Of a DNA stretch of 22,031 bases, positions 1 to 8,438 are shown piece after piece. Made by a program: the position numbers and the translations under genes. Each line of letters starts with the position of its first letter. Position 1 is the first letter of the stretch. Location: contig SFJB01000013.1 of the NCBI GenBank assembly GCA_004555145.1, positions 1 through 22,031 of the forward strand, given 5' to 3'. Source of the DNA: Bacteroidales bacterium (GTDB lineage: Bacteria > Bacteroidota > Bacteroidia > Bacteroidales > UBA932). The notes beneath the pieces are model-generated. The model worked only from the letters and a program-made list of their open reading frames with translations. It was not told the DNA's origin and searched no databases.

Positions 1-2
1 TC

Positions 3-554
3 TCCTCGCGCGAAGGTGATATGATTTCCTGCGTGCCCAACGTGCCGCCGCTTATGACCACGCCCGGCAACTTCCGCCTGTCCAGCGGTTTCGGGTACAG
101 GGAAGATCCGGTGTACGGTGGAGCCGAACGCCATGTTGGCCAGGATTTTGCAGCGGACAAGGGCACGCCGGTCTATGTCACGGGAGACGGGGTGGTGGAG
201 AAGACTTCCTTCCAGTTCCGTGGCTACGGCAACGAAATAGTGATTGACCACGGCTACGGGTACAAGACACGGTATGCCCACCTCAATACCATAGAAGTGA
301 CTGAGGGTATGAAGCTGAGCCGCGGCGACCGTATAGGCACTGTGGGGAGCACGGGTAAGTCCACGGGCAACCACCTGCACTACGAGGTGATTTATATGGG
401 GGAGAGGAAGAACCCCCGCAACTATATGGATGTGGATATGCCGGCAGACGAATATGCTGCGCTCATCAACAGGCGCGGAGCGGAGAATCCGGTGGGCAAA
501 CGTTCCAGCACGATGGAGCTCCTGAGAAGAAGCAATCGGGCTGATGACAATTGA
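3..554 (+). CDS. M23 (LytM-type) metallopeptidase, 5' end outside window
   Basis: This is the C-terminal 183 residues of a zinc-dependent peptidoglycan endopeptidase. The reading frame stays open to the left edge, so the first ATG at 21 is probably internal and the gene starts before the window. Counting from that ATG, the LytM zinc motif H38-x3-D42 (RHVGQDF) is visible, followed by H87 (RYAHL) and the HxH motif at H118/H120 (NHLHYE), so the catalytic domain is complete. The conserved lead-in SSGFGYREDPVY precedes the domain. Family members cleave peptide cross-links in the cell wall and act in the periplasm, but the expected signal or membrane anchor would lie upstream and is not seen. The stop codon shares one base with the next gene's ATG, and that gene is a second M23 peptidase, so the two are probably translated together. 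Family assignment is firm; the exact substrate is unknown. Confidence 0.93.
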   Translation, partial: SSREGDMISCVPNVPPLMTTPGNFRLSSGFGYREDPVYGGAERHVGQDFAADKGTPVYVTGDGVVEKTSFQFRGYGNEIVIDHGYGYKTRYAHLNTIEVTEGMKLSRGDRIGTVGSTGKSTGNHLHYEVIYMGERKNPRNYMDVDMPADEYAALINRRGAENPVGKRSSTMELLRRSNRADDN

Positions 555-1507
555 TGCGGATGAAGAAGTTTTTCGAATATGACGCCCTCAATTTCTCTTT
601 GGGAAAGGTCAGGCGAAAGCTGGGGAAGCCCTTGTTGTGGGCTGTCCTCTATATCTTCGTAACTCTCACCGTTGCCATACTGGCTTATACCCTTTTCTCT
701 CTCTTTATCAGCACTGACGTGGAGAAACAGCTCAAGGCTGAAATCAAGATGTACGAGGAGTTGTACCCGTCCCTGGTGCCTCAGGAGGGCATAGTGGGTG
801 ATGCCATCGCCTCCCTACAGTATAAGGACAACCGCATCTATGAGCAGGTCTTCCACGCAGATGCCCCTGCTGCGGATCCTATGGCCAGACTGGACATATT
901 CTTCGCGGCTGACACCATCCCCGACATCCAGCTCTTCAGCTATACCCGTGACAAGGCGGACAGCCTTATGGAAAGGGCTGCAAAGGTGGACAGGGCGTTT
1001 GAAAAAATCTTCCGCACACTTTCCGACAGCGCCTATGTGGCCCCTCCTATGATGCTCCCTGTAGAAGATGTCTCATATTCGCAGATAGGTGCTTCCGTAG
1101 GAAAGAAGATGGATCCCTTCTACAAGGCCTACGTCTTCCACGAAGGTCTGGACATACTGGTGCCTCGCGGTACGCCCGTACTTGCTGCAGGGAACGGCGA
1201 GGTGCAGAGCGTCAGCACTTCGAAAAAGTTCGGCAAAACGGTGGAAATCAAGCTTGAGGGAGGATATCTCATGAGGTATGCGCATCTTGAGACAGTCTCC
1301 GTGAGACAGGGTCAGAAAGTGGGGAGGGGAGAAAGAATAGGAACTGCCGGAGTTACGGGAAAGTCCTTTGCCCCTCATCTTCACTACGAGCTGAGTTTGG
1401 ACGGCCGGATTCTCGATCCCGTGCACTACCTCTTCGCTTCCGTCAGTGCTGACGAATATGCCAATATGCTCTATATGGCGGTGAATACAATGCAATCAAT
1501 GGATTGA
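554..1507 (+). CDS. Membrane-anchored M23 peptidase
   Basis: This is a 317-residue peptidoglycan peptidase of the LytM/M23 family. A positively charged N-terminus (RRKLGK) is followed by one hydrophobic segment at about residues 27-52, indicating an inner-membrane anchor with the rest in the periplasm. A central linker of about 130 residues, partly helical, precedes the catalytic domain near the C-terminus, which has HEGLD (H-x3-D), RYAHLE and HLHYE, so all zinc ligands are present. The ATG at 554 overlaps the preceding stop by one base; a TTG at 551 is in frame but less likely. It is a paralogue of the gene just upstream, and a MerR-type regulator follows after one base. The tandem arrangement suggests a cell-wall remodelling pair. 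Whether it hydrolyses peptidoglycan itself or serves as a structural partner cannot be told from sequence. Confidence 0.93.
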   Translation: MRMKKFFEYDALNFSLGKVRRKLGKPLLWAVLYIFVTLTVAILAYTLFSLFISTDVEKQLKAEIKMYEELYPSLVPQEGIVGDAIASLQYKDNRIYEQVFHADAPAADPMARLDIFFAADTIPDIQLFSYTRDKADSLMERAAKVDRAFEKIFRTLSDSAYVAPPMMLPVEDVSYSQIGASVGKKMDPFYKAYVFHEGLDILVPRGTPVLAAGNGEVQSVSTSKKFGKTVEIKLEGGYLMRYAHLETVSVRQGQKVGRGERIGTAGVTGKSFAPHLHYELSLDGRILDPVHYLFASVSADEYANMLYMAVNTMQSMD

Positions 1508-1508
1508 T

Positions 1509-1829
1509 ATGGAAAAGCTATATTATACCATAGGTGAAGTGGCCGGAATTTTGGGTGAACAGGTGTCTCTCGTCCGTTTCTGGAACAACAGTTACCCCGG
1601 GCTCTTCTCCGCAAAGCGCAATGCCAAAGGCAACAGATTCTATGTCAAGGAGGATGTGGAGACCTTCAAACAGCTGCACTATCTCGTGAAGGAGAAGGGA
1701 ATGAAACTGGACGGAGCCGTGAAAGTGCTCAAGGAGGAGAAGGCGGAGGTTAAGGCCAGGGTCAAAGTTCTCGACAGCCTCAGGTCCCTCAGGGAGCGTA
1801 TTGTGGAAATACGAAAGTCGCTGCCTTAA
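1509..1829 (+). CDS. MerR-family transcriptional regulator
   Basis: This is a 106-residue DNA-binding protein. Residues 4-75 form a MerR-type winged helix: YYTIGEVAGILGE is the first helix-turn-helix, VRFWNNSYPGLF the turn into the wing, and GNRFYVKEDVETFKQL the wing with its following helix. A short charged helix, probably a dimerisation coiled coil, makes up the rest. There is no C-terminal effector domain and no cysteine, so it is not a metal or redox sensor of the classical type. In Bacteroidetes such minimal MerR proteins commonly sit beside M23 peptidase genes. Here it starts one base after the peptidase stop, so it is co-transcribed with it and may control cell-wall genes (inference). 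A promoter for a separate transcript starts about 30 bases after its stop. Confidence 0.88.
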   Translation: MEKLYYTIGEVAGILGEQVSLVRFWNNSYPGLFSAKRNAKGNRFYVKEDVETFKQLHYLVKEKGMKLDGAVKVLKEEKAEVKARVKVLDSLRSLRERIVEIRKSLP

Positions 1830-1856
1830 TGCCATACGATTAAGCGGAAAAATTCA

Positions 1857-1864
1857 TATCTTTG
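1857..1864 (+). promoter_or_regulatory. Bacteroidetes -7 box upstream of zinc-ribbon gene
   Basis: TATCTTTG matches the TAnnTTTG element recognised by the Bacteroidetes primary sigma factor. It lies in the 86-base gap between the MerR gene and the zinc-ribbon gene, predicting a start of transcription near 1868 and a leader of about 48 bases. I see no clear TTTG at -33, so the assignment rests on the -7 box and its position. Confidence 0.65.
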
Positions 1865-1915
1865 CATTTTGTACCGGAAAACGGACTATCAGGAAACAAA
1901 TATATATATTTAGAT

Positions 1916-2752
1916 ATGGCCAGCATCAAAAAAACTACAACCGTACCAACTCCTGTCGATGAGCGCGAGACCTTCGTCTCCCTGCGCAAGAACTTTGCGG
2001 AGAACGAACAGCTCGCCCAGGAGAAGCTGAAAACCCTTTTCGAACTGCAGAATACCGATATCGAACTGGACAAGTTGCTCCAGCTGCGCGGTGAGCTTCC
2101 GGAAGAGGTGGCTTCTCTCGAGAACGAAGTGGAGTCACTCAAAGCCAAGTACGCCCGTATCGAGCAACTCATCAAGGGCTACAATGACGGCATAGAGCAG
2201 GATAAGAAGCATATCGAGGAACTTGATTCCGAGATTGAGGAATACCGCAAGAAACTTGAGAACATCTCCAACAGCAGGGAGTATGATTCGGTCAATAAGG
2301 AGCTTGAGAATCAGGGTCTTCTTCGCGATATCTCAGAGAAGCACATCCGTGAGGCACGCGAGGCTATCGATGCCCGTCGTTCAGACCTGGAGCGCATCTC
2401 TGACAACATCGCTATCCGCGAGGCCGACCTTGAGGCAAAGCGTGAGGAACTTTCCACCATAGTGGATTCCACCTCTGCCCAGGAGAAGGAGCTTGTGAAG
2501 AGGCGTGAGGCCTTCACTTCAAAGCTTGACGAAAGGACGCTGAGTGCATACGAGCGCATACGCAAGAGCACCCACAATCACCTTGCAGTGGTTTCCCTCT
2601 TCCCTCCAAAGTCCGAGGACGGTACTTTCGGTGACGCTTGCGGAGGCTGTTTCCACACCATCACCCCGCAAAGGCTCATTGATATTGCATCCGGCAAGAA
2701 ACTCGTCATCTGCGAGCACTGCGGACGCATCGTGGTATCCCCTGAAATCTAA
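1916..2752 (+). CDS. Coiled-coil C4-type zinc-ribbon protein (DUF164 family)
   Basis: This is a 278-residue cytoplasmic protein of the family often annotated as 'C4-type zinc ribbon domain protein'. Residues of about 30-210 are a long, highly charged coiled coil rich in E, K and R heptads, including the typical segment LDKLLQLRGELP. The C-terminus carries a zinc ribbon with CGGC and, about 22 residues later, CEHCG. The start at 1916 (MASIKKTTT) is preferred over an upstream in-frame TTG at 1862, because that TTG would lie before the predicted transcription start set by the -7 box at 1857-1864. The function of the family is not established; a nucleic-acid-associated role has been suggested from the ribbon. 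It is followed by dnaB after five bases, so the two are probably one transcript. Confidence 0.9.
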   Translation: MASIKKTTTVPTPVDERETFVSLRKNFAENEQLAQEKLKTLFELQNTDIELDKLLQLRGELPEEVASLENEVESLKAKYARIEQLIKGYNDGIEQDKKHIEELDSEIEEYRKKLENISNSREYDSVNKELENQGLLRDISEKHIREAREAIDARRSDLERISDNIAIREADLEAKREELSTIVDSTSAQEKELVKRREAFTSKLDERTLSAYERIRKSTHNHLAVVSLFPPKSEDGTFGDACGGCFHTITPQRLIDIASGKKLVICEHCGRIVVSPEI

Positions 2753-2757
2753 GAGCC

Positions 2758-4230
2758 ATGCCTTCGCCTAAGACGACTCCTTCAAAGAAGAAGCACGAGG
2801 CTGTCAACTTCGAGGACCTGGGTCAGGAGATGGGCAACAAGCCCCCTCAGGCCCTGGATGTCGAAGAGGCTGTTCTCGGTGCGATGCTTCTTGAGCCGGA
2901 GTGCGTTGATATGGCCATGGAGGAACTGACGCCTTCCTGCTTCTACGATCCCCGCCACAAGATGGTTTTCGAGGCAATGTGCTCCCTTGTGAACGAGCAC
3001 GTTTCCGTGGATATCATCACCGTGAGCAACAGGCTCAAGGAAAAGGGACAGCTCGAAGATGTGGGCGGCCCCGTGACGCTTGTGAACCTCTCCGAAAAGG
3101 TGGGTTCGGCTGCGCATATAGAATATTATACCCGCATCCTCAAGCAGAAGAACATCCAGAGGGATCTCATTACTGCTTCCTACGACATACTCAAGGAGTC
3201 GTTTGACGATTCCATCAAGGTGGATGAACTCATCGACCACGCGCAGACAAAGGTCTATAACGCTATCCAGAGCAATGTCCGCAAGGATGTCCAGGATATA
3301 GGCAGCCTCATCAACGAGGCAATGACCAGCCTCCAGGCCAAGCAGAGCCAGAACGGGCTCAGCGGAGTGCCTTCAGGCTTCCTGAGCCTTGACACCGTCA
3401 CCATGGGCTGGCAGCCTTCGGATCTCATCATCCTCGCTGCCCGTCCTTCCGTCGGAAAGACCGCCTTCTCCCTGAACCTTGCCCGCAATGCGGCTGTGGA
3501 CCACCATATGCCGGTAGCGTTTTTCTCCCTGGAAATGGCCGCAATCCAGCTGACAAACCGTCTCATCACTTCCGAATCGGGCCTGGCCCCGGATAAGATA
3601 AAGGGAGGAATAAAGCTGGAGGACTTCGAGTGGCAACAGCTTGAGTATCAGCTGAAGGCGCTTGCCAAGGCTCCTATCTACATTGACGATACCCCCAGCC
3701 TTCCTCTTATGGAATTCCGTACCAAGGCAAAGAACCTGGTAAAGAACAAGGGCGTGAGGCTGATAATCATAGACTATCTCCAGCTCATCCAGGGACCGAC
3801 TGAACTCAAGGGTATGCGAGAACAGGAGGTTGCTGCCATATCCCGTACGCTCAAGGCAACGGCCAAGGAACTGAACGTCCCAATCATTGCCCTCTCGCAG
3901 CTCTCCCGTCAGGCGGTAACCAGGCAGGGCGGCGGTGGAAAGCCGCAGCTCTCGGATCTTCGTGAGTCCGGCTCCATTGAGCAGGATGCGGATATGGTGA
4001 TTTTCATCCACAGACCCGATTATGTGGGCTTGAGCGACAATGAGGGAGACAAGGAGAAAACCCAGATCATCATAGCCAAGCACCGAAACGGCGAGACAAA
4101 AGATATTGACATGCTCTTCAAGGGCGAGAAACTGCGCTTTGTTGAGCTTGATGATGCCCTTGACGTCAGGGCTTCCTCAATGCCGGTGGAGTCGGCGTTG
4201 AATTCGTCCGAATACAATGAGTTCGAATAA
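2758..4230 (+). CDS. dnaB: Replicative DNA helicase DnaB
   Basis: This is a 490-residue hexameric 5'-3' helicase that unwinds DNA ahead of the replication fork. The N-terminal primase-interacting domain begins around residue 32 with PPQALDVEEAVLGAMLLEP, typical of DnaB. The RecA-like helicase domain contains Walker A (ARPSVGKTA, about residues 226-234), Walker B (LIIIDYLQLIQG), the ALSQLSRQ motif and the arginine-finger region DLRESGSIEQDADMV. A charged tail of about 30 residues follows the domain. Length and motifs are normal for a chromosomal DnaB, and no intein or frameshift is seen. The 3' end overlaps the RseC gene by 14 bases, so the downstream Rnf cluster may receive transcription from the dnaB promoter. 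Identification is secure. Confidence 0.98.
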   Translation: MPSPKTTPSKKKHEAVNFEDLGQEMGNKPPQALDVEEAVLGAMLLEPECVDMAMEELTPSCFYDPRHKMVFEAMCSLVNEHVSVDIITVSNRLKEKGQLEDVGGPVTLVNLSEKVGSAAHIEYYTRILKQKNIQRDLITASYDILKESFDDSIKVDELIDHAQTKVYNAIQSNVRKDVQDIGSLINEAMTSLQAKQSQNGLSGVPSGFLSLDTVTMGWQPSDLIILAARPSVGKTAFSLNLARNAAVDHHMPVAFFSLEMAAIQLTNRLITSESGLAPDKIKGGIKLEDFEWQQLEYQLKALAKAPIYIDDTPSLPLMEFRTKAKNLVKNKGVRLIIIDYLQLIQGPTELKGMREQEVAAISRTLKATAKELNVPIIALSQLSRQAVTRQGGGGKPQLSDLRESGSIEQDADMVIFIHRPDYVGLSDNEGDKEKTQIIIAKHRNGETKDIDMLFKGEKLRFVELDDALDVRASSMPVESALNSSEYNEFE

Positions 4231-4648
4231 AAAGAGAGAAAACAACATATCCCACCGCGGCAGGGTGGTTGAGATTACTCCGGAGTTGACTTCAGTAGAA
4301 ATCATCTCCGAGGCCGCCTGCGCTTCGTGCCACGCCAAGGGGCTCTGCGGCCTGGGTGAATCCAAGGCCAAGCTCGTGCAACTGCCTACAAGTCCTTATC
4401 TGAACCTCGCTCCGGGAGATGAGGTGGAGGTGCTGCTCAGCGCATCTATGGGCCATAAGGCTGTGTGGATAGCCTATGTAATCCCTTGCTTTCTGCTCAT
4501 AGCAGTGCTCCTGGTACTCACTTCCACTGCTTTTGGGGAGCTTGTCAGCGGGCTTTGCGCAATCGCCTCCGTGCTCTTGTACTATTTTGCGGTCTGGCTT
4601 TTCAGAGACAGGCTCAGGAACGAATATATATTTAAGATCAAAAAATAA
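4217..4648 (+). CDS. rseC: RseC/RsxC-associated SoxR-reducing system protein, RseC family
   Basis: This is a 143-residue integral membrane protein. The N-terminal part carries the family cysteine cluster C35-x2-C38-x5-C44 (AACASCHAKGLC) in a small beta-rich domain. Two hydrophobic helices follow, at about residues 78-100 and 103-122, separated by a short turn. In Proteobacteria RseC works with the Rsx/Rnf complex to keep SoxR reduced; in Bacteroidetes the gene is regularly the first of the rnf operon, where its role is probably in Rnf assembly or electron transfer (inference from context). It overlaps dnaB by 14 bases in another frame, and its stop overlaps the ATG of rnfB by one base. Confidence 0.9.
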   Translation: MSSNKKRENNISHRGRVVEITPELTSVEIISEAACASCHAKGLCGLGESKAKLVQLPTSPYLNLAPGDEVEVLLSASMGHKAVWIAYVIPCFLLIAVLLVLTSTAFGELVSGLCAIASVLLYYFAVWLFRDRLRNEYIFKIKK

Positions 4649-5526
4649 TGACAAACACTGTAATTCTGACTGTCGTGATTCTCACGGTGTTGGGACTTCT
4701 CCTTGCCCTGATTCTCTTCTGGGTGGCAAAGAAGTTCAAAGTTGAGGAGGATCCGCGAATTGATGAAGTGGAGAAGGTGATGCCGGGCGCCAATTGCGGC
4801 GGCTGCGGTTTTGCCGGTTGCCGCGCTTTTGCCGATGCGGCTGTCAAGGCTCCCAATCTGGACAATCAGTTCTGCCCCGTAGGCGGCAACGAAACAATGA
4901 AGAAGGTTGCTGCCATTCTCGGGTATGAGGTGGCTGAAAAAGCTCCTCAGGTGGCCGTGGTGCGTTGCAACGGCAGCTGTGAGAACAGGCCTCGCGTCAA
5001 TGATTATGACGGCGTGAAATCCTGCAAGGTCAAGGCTGCCCTGTACAGCGGAGACACTCTCTGTTCTTTCGGCTGTGTGGGCTGCGGCGACTGCGTCATG
5101 GCCTGCCAGTTCGGCGCCATCTCAATGGATCCCCAGACCGGCCTTCCTGTCGTGGATGAGACCAAGTGTACTGCCTGCGGCGCCTGTGCCAAGGCTTGTC
5201 CTAAGTCAGTCATCGAAATCCGCAACGCCGGCACTACCCCTAAGAACAAGCGAAGGGTATATGTGAGTTGCGTCAACAAGGACAAGGGCGGAGTGGCAAG
5301 AAAGGCCTGCAAGGCTGCCTGCATAGGTTGTGGCAAGTGCCAGAAGGTCTGCAAGTTCGGTGCTATCACCATCGAGAACAACCTCAGCTACATCGACTAC
5401 TCCAAGTGCAAAGCCTGCGGCCAGTGCTTCTTCGAGTGCCCTACCGGAGCTATCCACGTGGTGAATTTCACCCCAAAGAAAGTTGAACCGAAGCCGGAAA
5501 TCAAAAAGGAGGTCACAAATGAGTAA
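4648..5526 (+). CDS. rnfB: Rnf complex subunit B, polyferredoxin
   Basis: This 292-residue subunit feeds electrons from reduced ferredoxin into the Rnf complex. An N-terminal membrane helix (about residues 5-28) anchors it. It is followed by the Rnf-type cluster motif GANCGGCGFAGC with a later CPVGG cysteine, and then a series of cysteine groups typical of 4Fe-4S ferredoxin domains: CVGCGDCVMACQF, CTACGACAKACPK, CIGCGKCQKVCKF and CKACGQCFFECPT. The protein is longer than E. coli RnfB (about 190 residues) because of the extra ferredoxin domains, as is usual in Bacteroidetes. It starts on the last base of the rseC stop and overlaps rnfC by 8 bases, implying translational coupling. Confidence 0.97.
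   Translation: MTNTVILTVVILTVLGLLLALILFWVAKKFKVEEDPRIDEVEKVMPGANCGGCGFAGCRAFADAAVKAPNLDNQFCPVGGNETMKKVAAILGYEVAEKAPQVAVVRCNGSCENRPRVNDYDGVKSCKVKAALYSGDTLCSFGCVGCGDCVMACQFGAISMDPQTGLPVVDETKCTACGACAKACPKSVIEIRNAGTTPKNKRRVYVSCVNKDKGGVARKACKAACIGCGKCQKVCKFGAITIENNLSYIDYSKCKACGQCFFECPTGAIHVVNFTPKKVEPKPEIKKEVTNE
5506..5513 (+). promoter_or_regulatory. Strong Shine-Dalgarno site for rnfC
   Basis: AAGGAGGT lies 5 bases before the ATG at 5519, inside the end of rnfB. Such complete anti-Shine-Dalgarno complementarity is uncommon in Bacteroidetes, where most genes here have A/T-rich leaders. It fixes the rnfC start against an in-frame TTG at 5483. Confidence 0.7.
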
Positions 5527-6898
5527 ACTGACTTTCTCCATCGGAGGAATACATCCGAATGACAATAAGATATCCAGGAACTGCAAGATAGAAGTGCTGC
5601 CTCTTCCGAAGACTATGTATGTCTCTATGGCACAGCACCTTGGAGCTCCTGCAAAGCCAATAGTGGCAGTAGGCGACAGTGTAAAGACCGGACAGGTGAT
5701 CGCTGAGCCGGGCGGATTCATTTCCGCATTCGTCCACTCTCCGGCCAGCGGTACGGTGAAGAGCATAGCTCCCCGCAAAGACCTCGCCGGAAACAACGTG
5801 ATGCATATAGAAATAGCAGTGGAAGGCGACGAGTGGGCAGAGGGCATAGATCTCTCCGATACCCTTGTGACCGAGATTCCTGAGGACCGCAATGCAATGC
5901 TCGAAAGAATCAAGGCATGCGGCGTGGTGGGTCTGGGCGGCGCAACCTTCCCTACCCACGTGAAGCTTAATCCGGCTCCGGGAAGCAAGGCGGAGTGCCT
6001 CATCCTTAACGGTGCCGAGTGCGAGCCTTTCCTGACCAGCGACTTCCGCATCCTCCTCGAGAGGACAAAGGAAATCGTTGTGGGCGCGGCAATCATGCAG
6101 AAGATTCTTGGCGGCTGCCGTACCGTCATCGCAATTGAAGAGAACAAGCCCGAGGCAATCGAAGCCGTAAACAGGGCCATTTCCGAGTTGGCATATCCGG
6201 GCATGGAGGTGGCCGTGATGAAGAAGCGCTACCCTCAGGGCGGAGAAAAGCAGCTCATAGATGCTGTGATGAAGCGCCAGGTGAAGTCCGGAGGACTTCC
6301 GATCAGCGTCGGCGCAGTGGTGCAGAACGTGGCCACGTCCCTCGCGGTATATGAGGCGGTTCAGAAGAACATCCCGCTGATTACCAACGTGCTTACCATC
6401 ACCGGAAACTGTCTCCCGGTCGAGAAGCAGCACAATTACAAGTTCCGCATAGGTATGCCTCTGAGCTACATCATCGAGCAGGCGGGTGGCATCCCTGAAG
6501 CAGCAGCCAAGCTTGTGAGCGGCGGTCCTATGATGGGTAAGGCAATAGCCAACGTGGAAGCCGCCACCGTGAAGGGATCCTCATCCGTGCTCTACCTCAG
6601 CGAAGAGTCCACCAGGAGGAAGCCTCAGAGCAACTGCATACGTTGCGGCAAGTGTGCTGATGCCTGCCCAATGGGTCTGGAACCTTTCCTGCTCTACCGT
6701 CTCAACAAGGCCGGCAATACCGATGAGCTTGAGAAGAACGCGGTGCAGGATTGTATCGAGTGCGGGTGCTGTCTTTACAGTTGCCCGGCAAACATCCCTC
6801 TGCTTGATATGATACGTCAGGCCAAGGGTCAGGTTATGGGAATAATACGTGCCCGCGCCGCAGCCGCAAAAGCTGCCGCAGAGGCATCCAAAAAGTAG
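5519..6898 (+). CDS. rnfC: Rnf complex subunit C, NADH-binding flavoprotein
   Basis: This 459-residue peripheral subunit passes electrons to NAD+ using FMN and 4Fe-4S clusters. The N-terminal domain starts with FSIGGIHPNDNK, and a lipoyl-like fold (GDSVKTGQVIAEPGG, HSPASGTVKSI) follows. The nucleotide/FMN region contains GVVGLGGATFPTHVKL and LILNGAECEPFLTSDFR, both hallmarks of RnfC/NuoF-like proteins. Two cluster motifs lie near the C-terminus, CIRCGKCADACPMGL and CIECGCCLYSCPANI. A short alanine-rich tail ends the protein, without the long Q/A-rich extension of E. coli RnfC. The start at 5519 is supported by a strong Shine-Dalgarno site. Confidence 0.97.
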   Translation: MSKLTFSIGGIHPNDNKISRNCKIEVLPLPKTMYVSMAQHLGAPAKPIVAVGDSVKTGQVIAEPGGFISAFVHSPASGTVKSIAPRKDLAGNNVMHIEIAVEGDEWAEGIDLSDTLVTEIPEDRNAMLERIKACGVVGLGGATFPTHVKLNPAPGSKAECLILNGAECEPFLTSDFRILLERTKEIVVGAAIMQKILGGCRTVIAIEENKPEAIEAVNRAISELAYPGMEVAVMKKRYPQGGEKQLIDAVMKRQVKSGGLPISVGAVVQNVATSLAVYEAVQKNIPLITNVLTITGNCLPVEKQHNYKFRIGMPLSYIIEQAGGIPEAAAKLVSGGPMMGKAIANVEAATVKGSSSVLYLSEESTRRKPQSNCIRCGKCADACPMGLEPFLLYRLNKAGNTDELEKNAVQDCIECGCCLYSCPANIPLLDMIRQAKGQVMGIIRARAAAAKAAAEASKK

Positions 6899-6906
6899 TT
6901 GTGACT

Positions 6907-7869
6907 ATGGACAAGTATATAGTATCGCCTAATCCGCATCTTCACTCTCCCCTCAGCACCCAATCGATTATGAGGGACGTGATTATCGCGCTCGCGCCCG
7001 CCACACTGGTATCAGTGCTTTTCTATGGCTGGTCCGAACTCCTCGTGCTTGCGGTCAGCATAGCGGCCTGCGTGCTTACGGAGTGGGCCGTAACCAAGTT
7101 TATGATGAAGAAGCCTTCCACGATTGCGGACCTTTCCGCCGTGGTGACCGGTCTCCTTCTCGCCCTGAACCTGCCTTCCACCTGCCCTTGGTGGATAGTG
7201 CTCATCGGCGCAGTGTTCGCAATCGGAGTTGTCAAACTCACTTTCGGCGGCATAGGCCAGAATGTATTCAACCCTGCCATCGCGGGCCGTGTCTTCCTCC
7301 TGATTTCCTTCCCCGCCCAGATGACCGACTGGACCGTGCCTCAGGGCTTCATCCATTCCACTGATGCCGTGTCCGGCGCCACTCTGCTCGGACGCTATGC
7401 GGAGGGTGGCGTGGAGGCTGTGAGCGGCACTGACTACCTCAACACGCTCTTCCTCAACATCGGAGGTTCTGCCGGTGAGATTTCAGCATTCGCGCTTCTC
7501 CTCGGTTTCGTGTACCTCCTCGTCCGCAGGGTGGTAAAGCCTTGGATTCCGCTCAGCATCTTCCTCACCATATTCGTGATTTCCGGAATTTTCTGGCTTG
7601 TGGACCCTTCCACCTACACCGATCCTGTCTTCAACATCCTCACCGGCGGTGTCATACTCGGAGCCTGCTTTATGGCCACCGATTACGTCACCTCGCCTAT
7701 GGCTGCCTGGGGCGGAGTCATCTACGGTATAGGCATCGGTCTCATCCTTATGATGATACGTTACTTCGGATCATATCCTGAAGGTATGTCCTTTGCGATT
7801 CTTATTATGAACTGCGTGGTACCTCTTCTGAACAACTGGTTCCACGGCAAAAAGTACGGGAGGTCTTAA
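6907..7869 (+). CDS. rnfD: Rnf complex subunit D, membrane flavoprotein
   Basis: This 320-residue integral membrane subunit belongs to the RnfD/NqrB family. It begins with the conserved SPNPHLHSP segment and has about nine to ten hydrophobic helices. The flavinylation motif SGAT (DAVSGATLLGRY) is present; its threonine covalently carries FMN in the family. Other hallmarks are GGIGQNVFNPAIAGRVFL and CFMATDYVTSPM. The ATG at 6907 is preferred, with an in-frame GTG at 6901 as an alternative; there is an 8-base gap after rnfC. It probably forms part of the ion-translocating path together with RnfA, E and G. Confidence 0.96.
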   Translation: MDKYIVSPNPHLHSPLSTQSIMRDVIIALAPATLVSVLFYGWSELLVLAVSIAACVLTEWAVTKFMMKKPSTIADLSAVVTGLLLALNLPSTCPWWIVLIGAVFAIGVVKLTFGGIGQNVFNPAIAGRVFLLISFPAQMTDWTVPQGFIHSTDAVSGATLLGRYAEGGVEAVSGTDYLNTLFLNIGGSAGEISAFALLLGFVYLLVRRVVKPWIPLSIFLTIFVISGIFWLVDPSTYTDPVFNILTGGVILGACFMATDYVTSPMAAWGGVIYGIGIGLILMMIRYFGSYPEGMSFAILIMNCVVPLLNNWFHGKKYGRS

Positions 7870-7871
7870 TT

Positions 7872-8438
7872 ATGGCAGCAAAATCAACACTCGTGAATAT
7901 GGTCGCTTGCCTCTCAGCCGTGTGCCTCGTGTGCTCGGCAGTGCTTGCGGGAACGTATGCAATGACCGTGAATCCGATTGAGAAGGCACAGCAGGCCAAA
8001 ACCGACGCATCTATAGCAAAGGTCCTTCCGGAATTCGGAACCAGTCCCGTGGAGATGAGCATCTCAGTGGCGGGCACCGACTACAAATACTACAAGGCCG
8101 AGGGCTCAGGCTATGCGGTGATTTCCACTGTAATAGGCTTCGGCGGTCCGCTGAGCGTAATGGTGGGCATCAGGGAAGACGGCACCATTCACAACACTGC
8201 CGTGCTTTCCCACAGCGAGACTCCGGGCCTCGGGGCCAAGTGCGCCACCGATCAGGCCTTCATCAATCAGTTCTGCGGATGGAACCCTGATGAAAAGCAG
8301 CTCAAGGTGAGCAAGGACGGAGGCGCGGTAGATGCCATCACGGCTTCCACCATCACCTCCAGGGCCTATTCCCTTGCGCTTGCAAATGCGGTGGAGGTGT
8401 ATAAAACCATTAAAATGAACGAGAACAATGAGCAATAA
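7872..8438 (+). CDS. rnfG: Rnf complex subunit G, covalent FMN protein
   Basis: This 188-residue subunit has a single N-terminal membrane helix (about residues 8-30) and a periplasmic FMN-binding domain. The family segment HSETPGLGAKC is present, and the flavinylation region reads DAITASTITSRA, where the final threonine of the (S/T)xA(S/T)xT-type motif is the expected FMN attachment site. The first motif position usually glycine is alanine here (ITAST), a variant I recall in Bacteroidetes homologues. The gene begins two bases after the rnfD stop and overlaps rnfE by 11 bases. It is slightly shorter than E. coli RnfG (about 206 residues), but the domain looks complete. Confidence 0.95.
   Translation: MAAKSTLVNMVACLSAVCLVCSAVLAGTYAMTVNPIEKAQQAKTDASIAKVLPEFGTSPVEMSISVAGTDYKYYKAEGSGYAVISTVIGFGGPLSVMVGIREDGTIHNTAVLSHSETPGLGAKCATDQAFINQFCGWNPDEKQLKVSKDGGAVDAITASTITSRAYSLALANAVEVYKTIKMNENNEQ

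Noticed and set aside
1862..1915. TTG-initiated N-terminal extension of the zinc-ribbon protein.
   Set aside because: The TTG is inside the -7 box, upstream of the predicted transcript start, and the added residues do not resemble the family.
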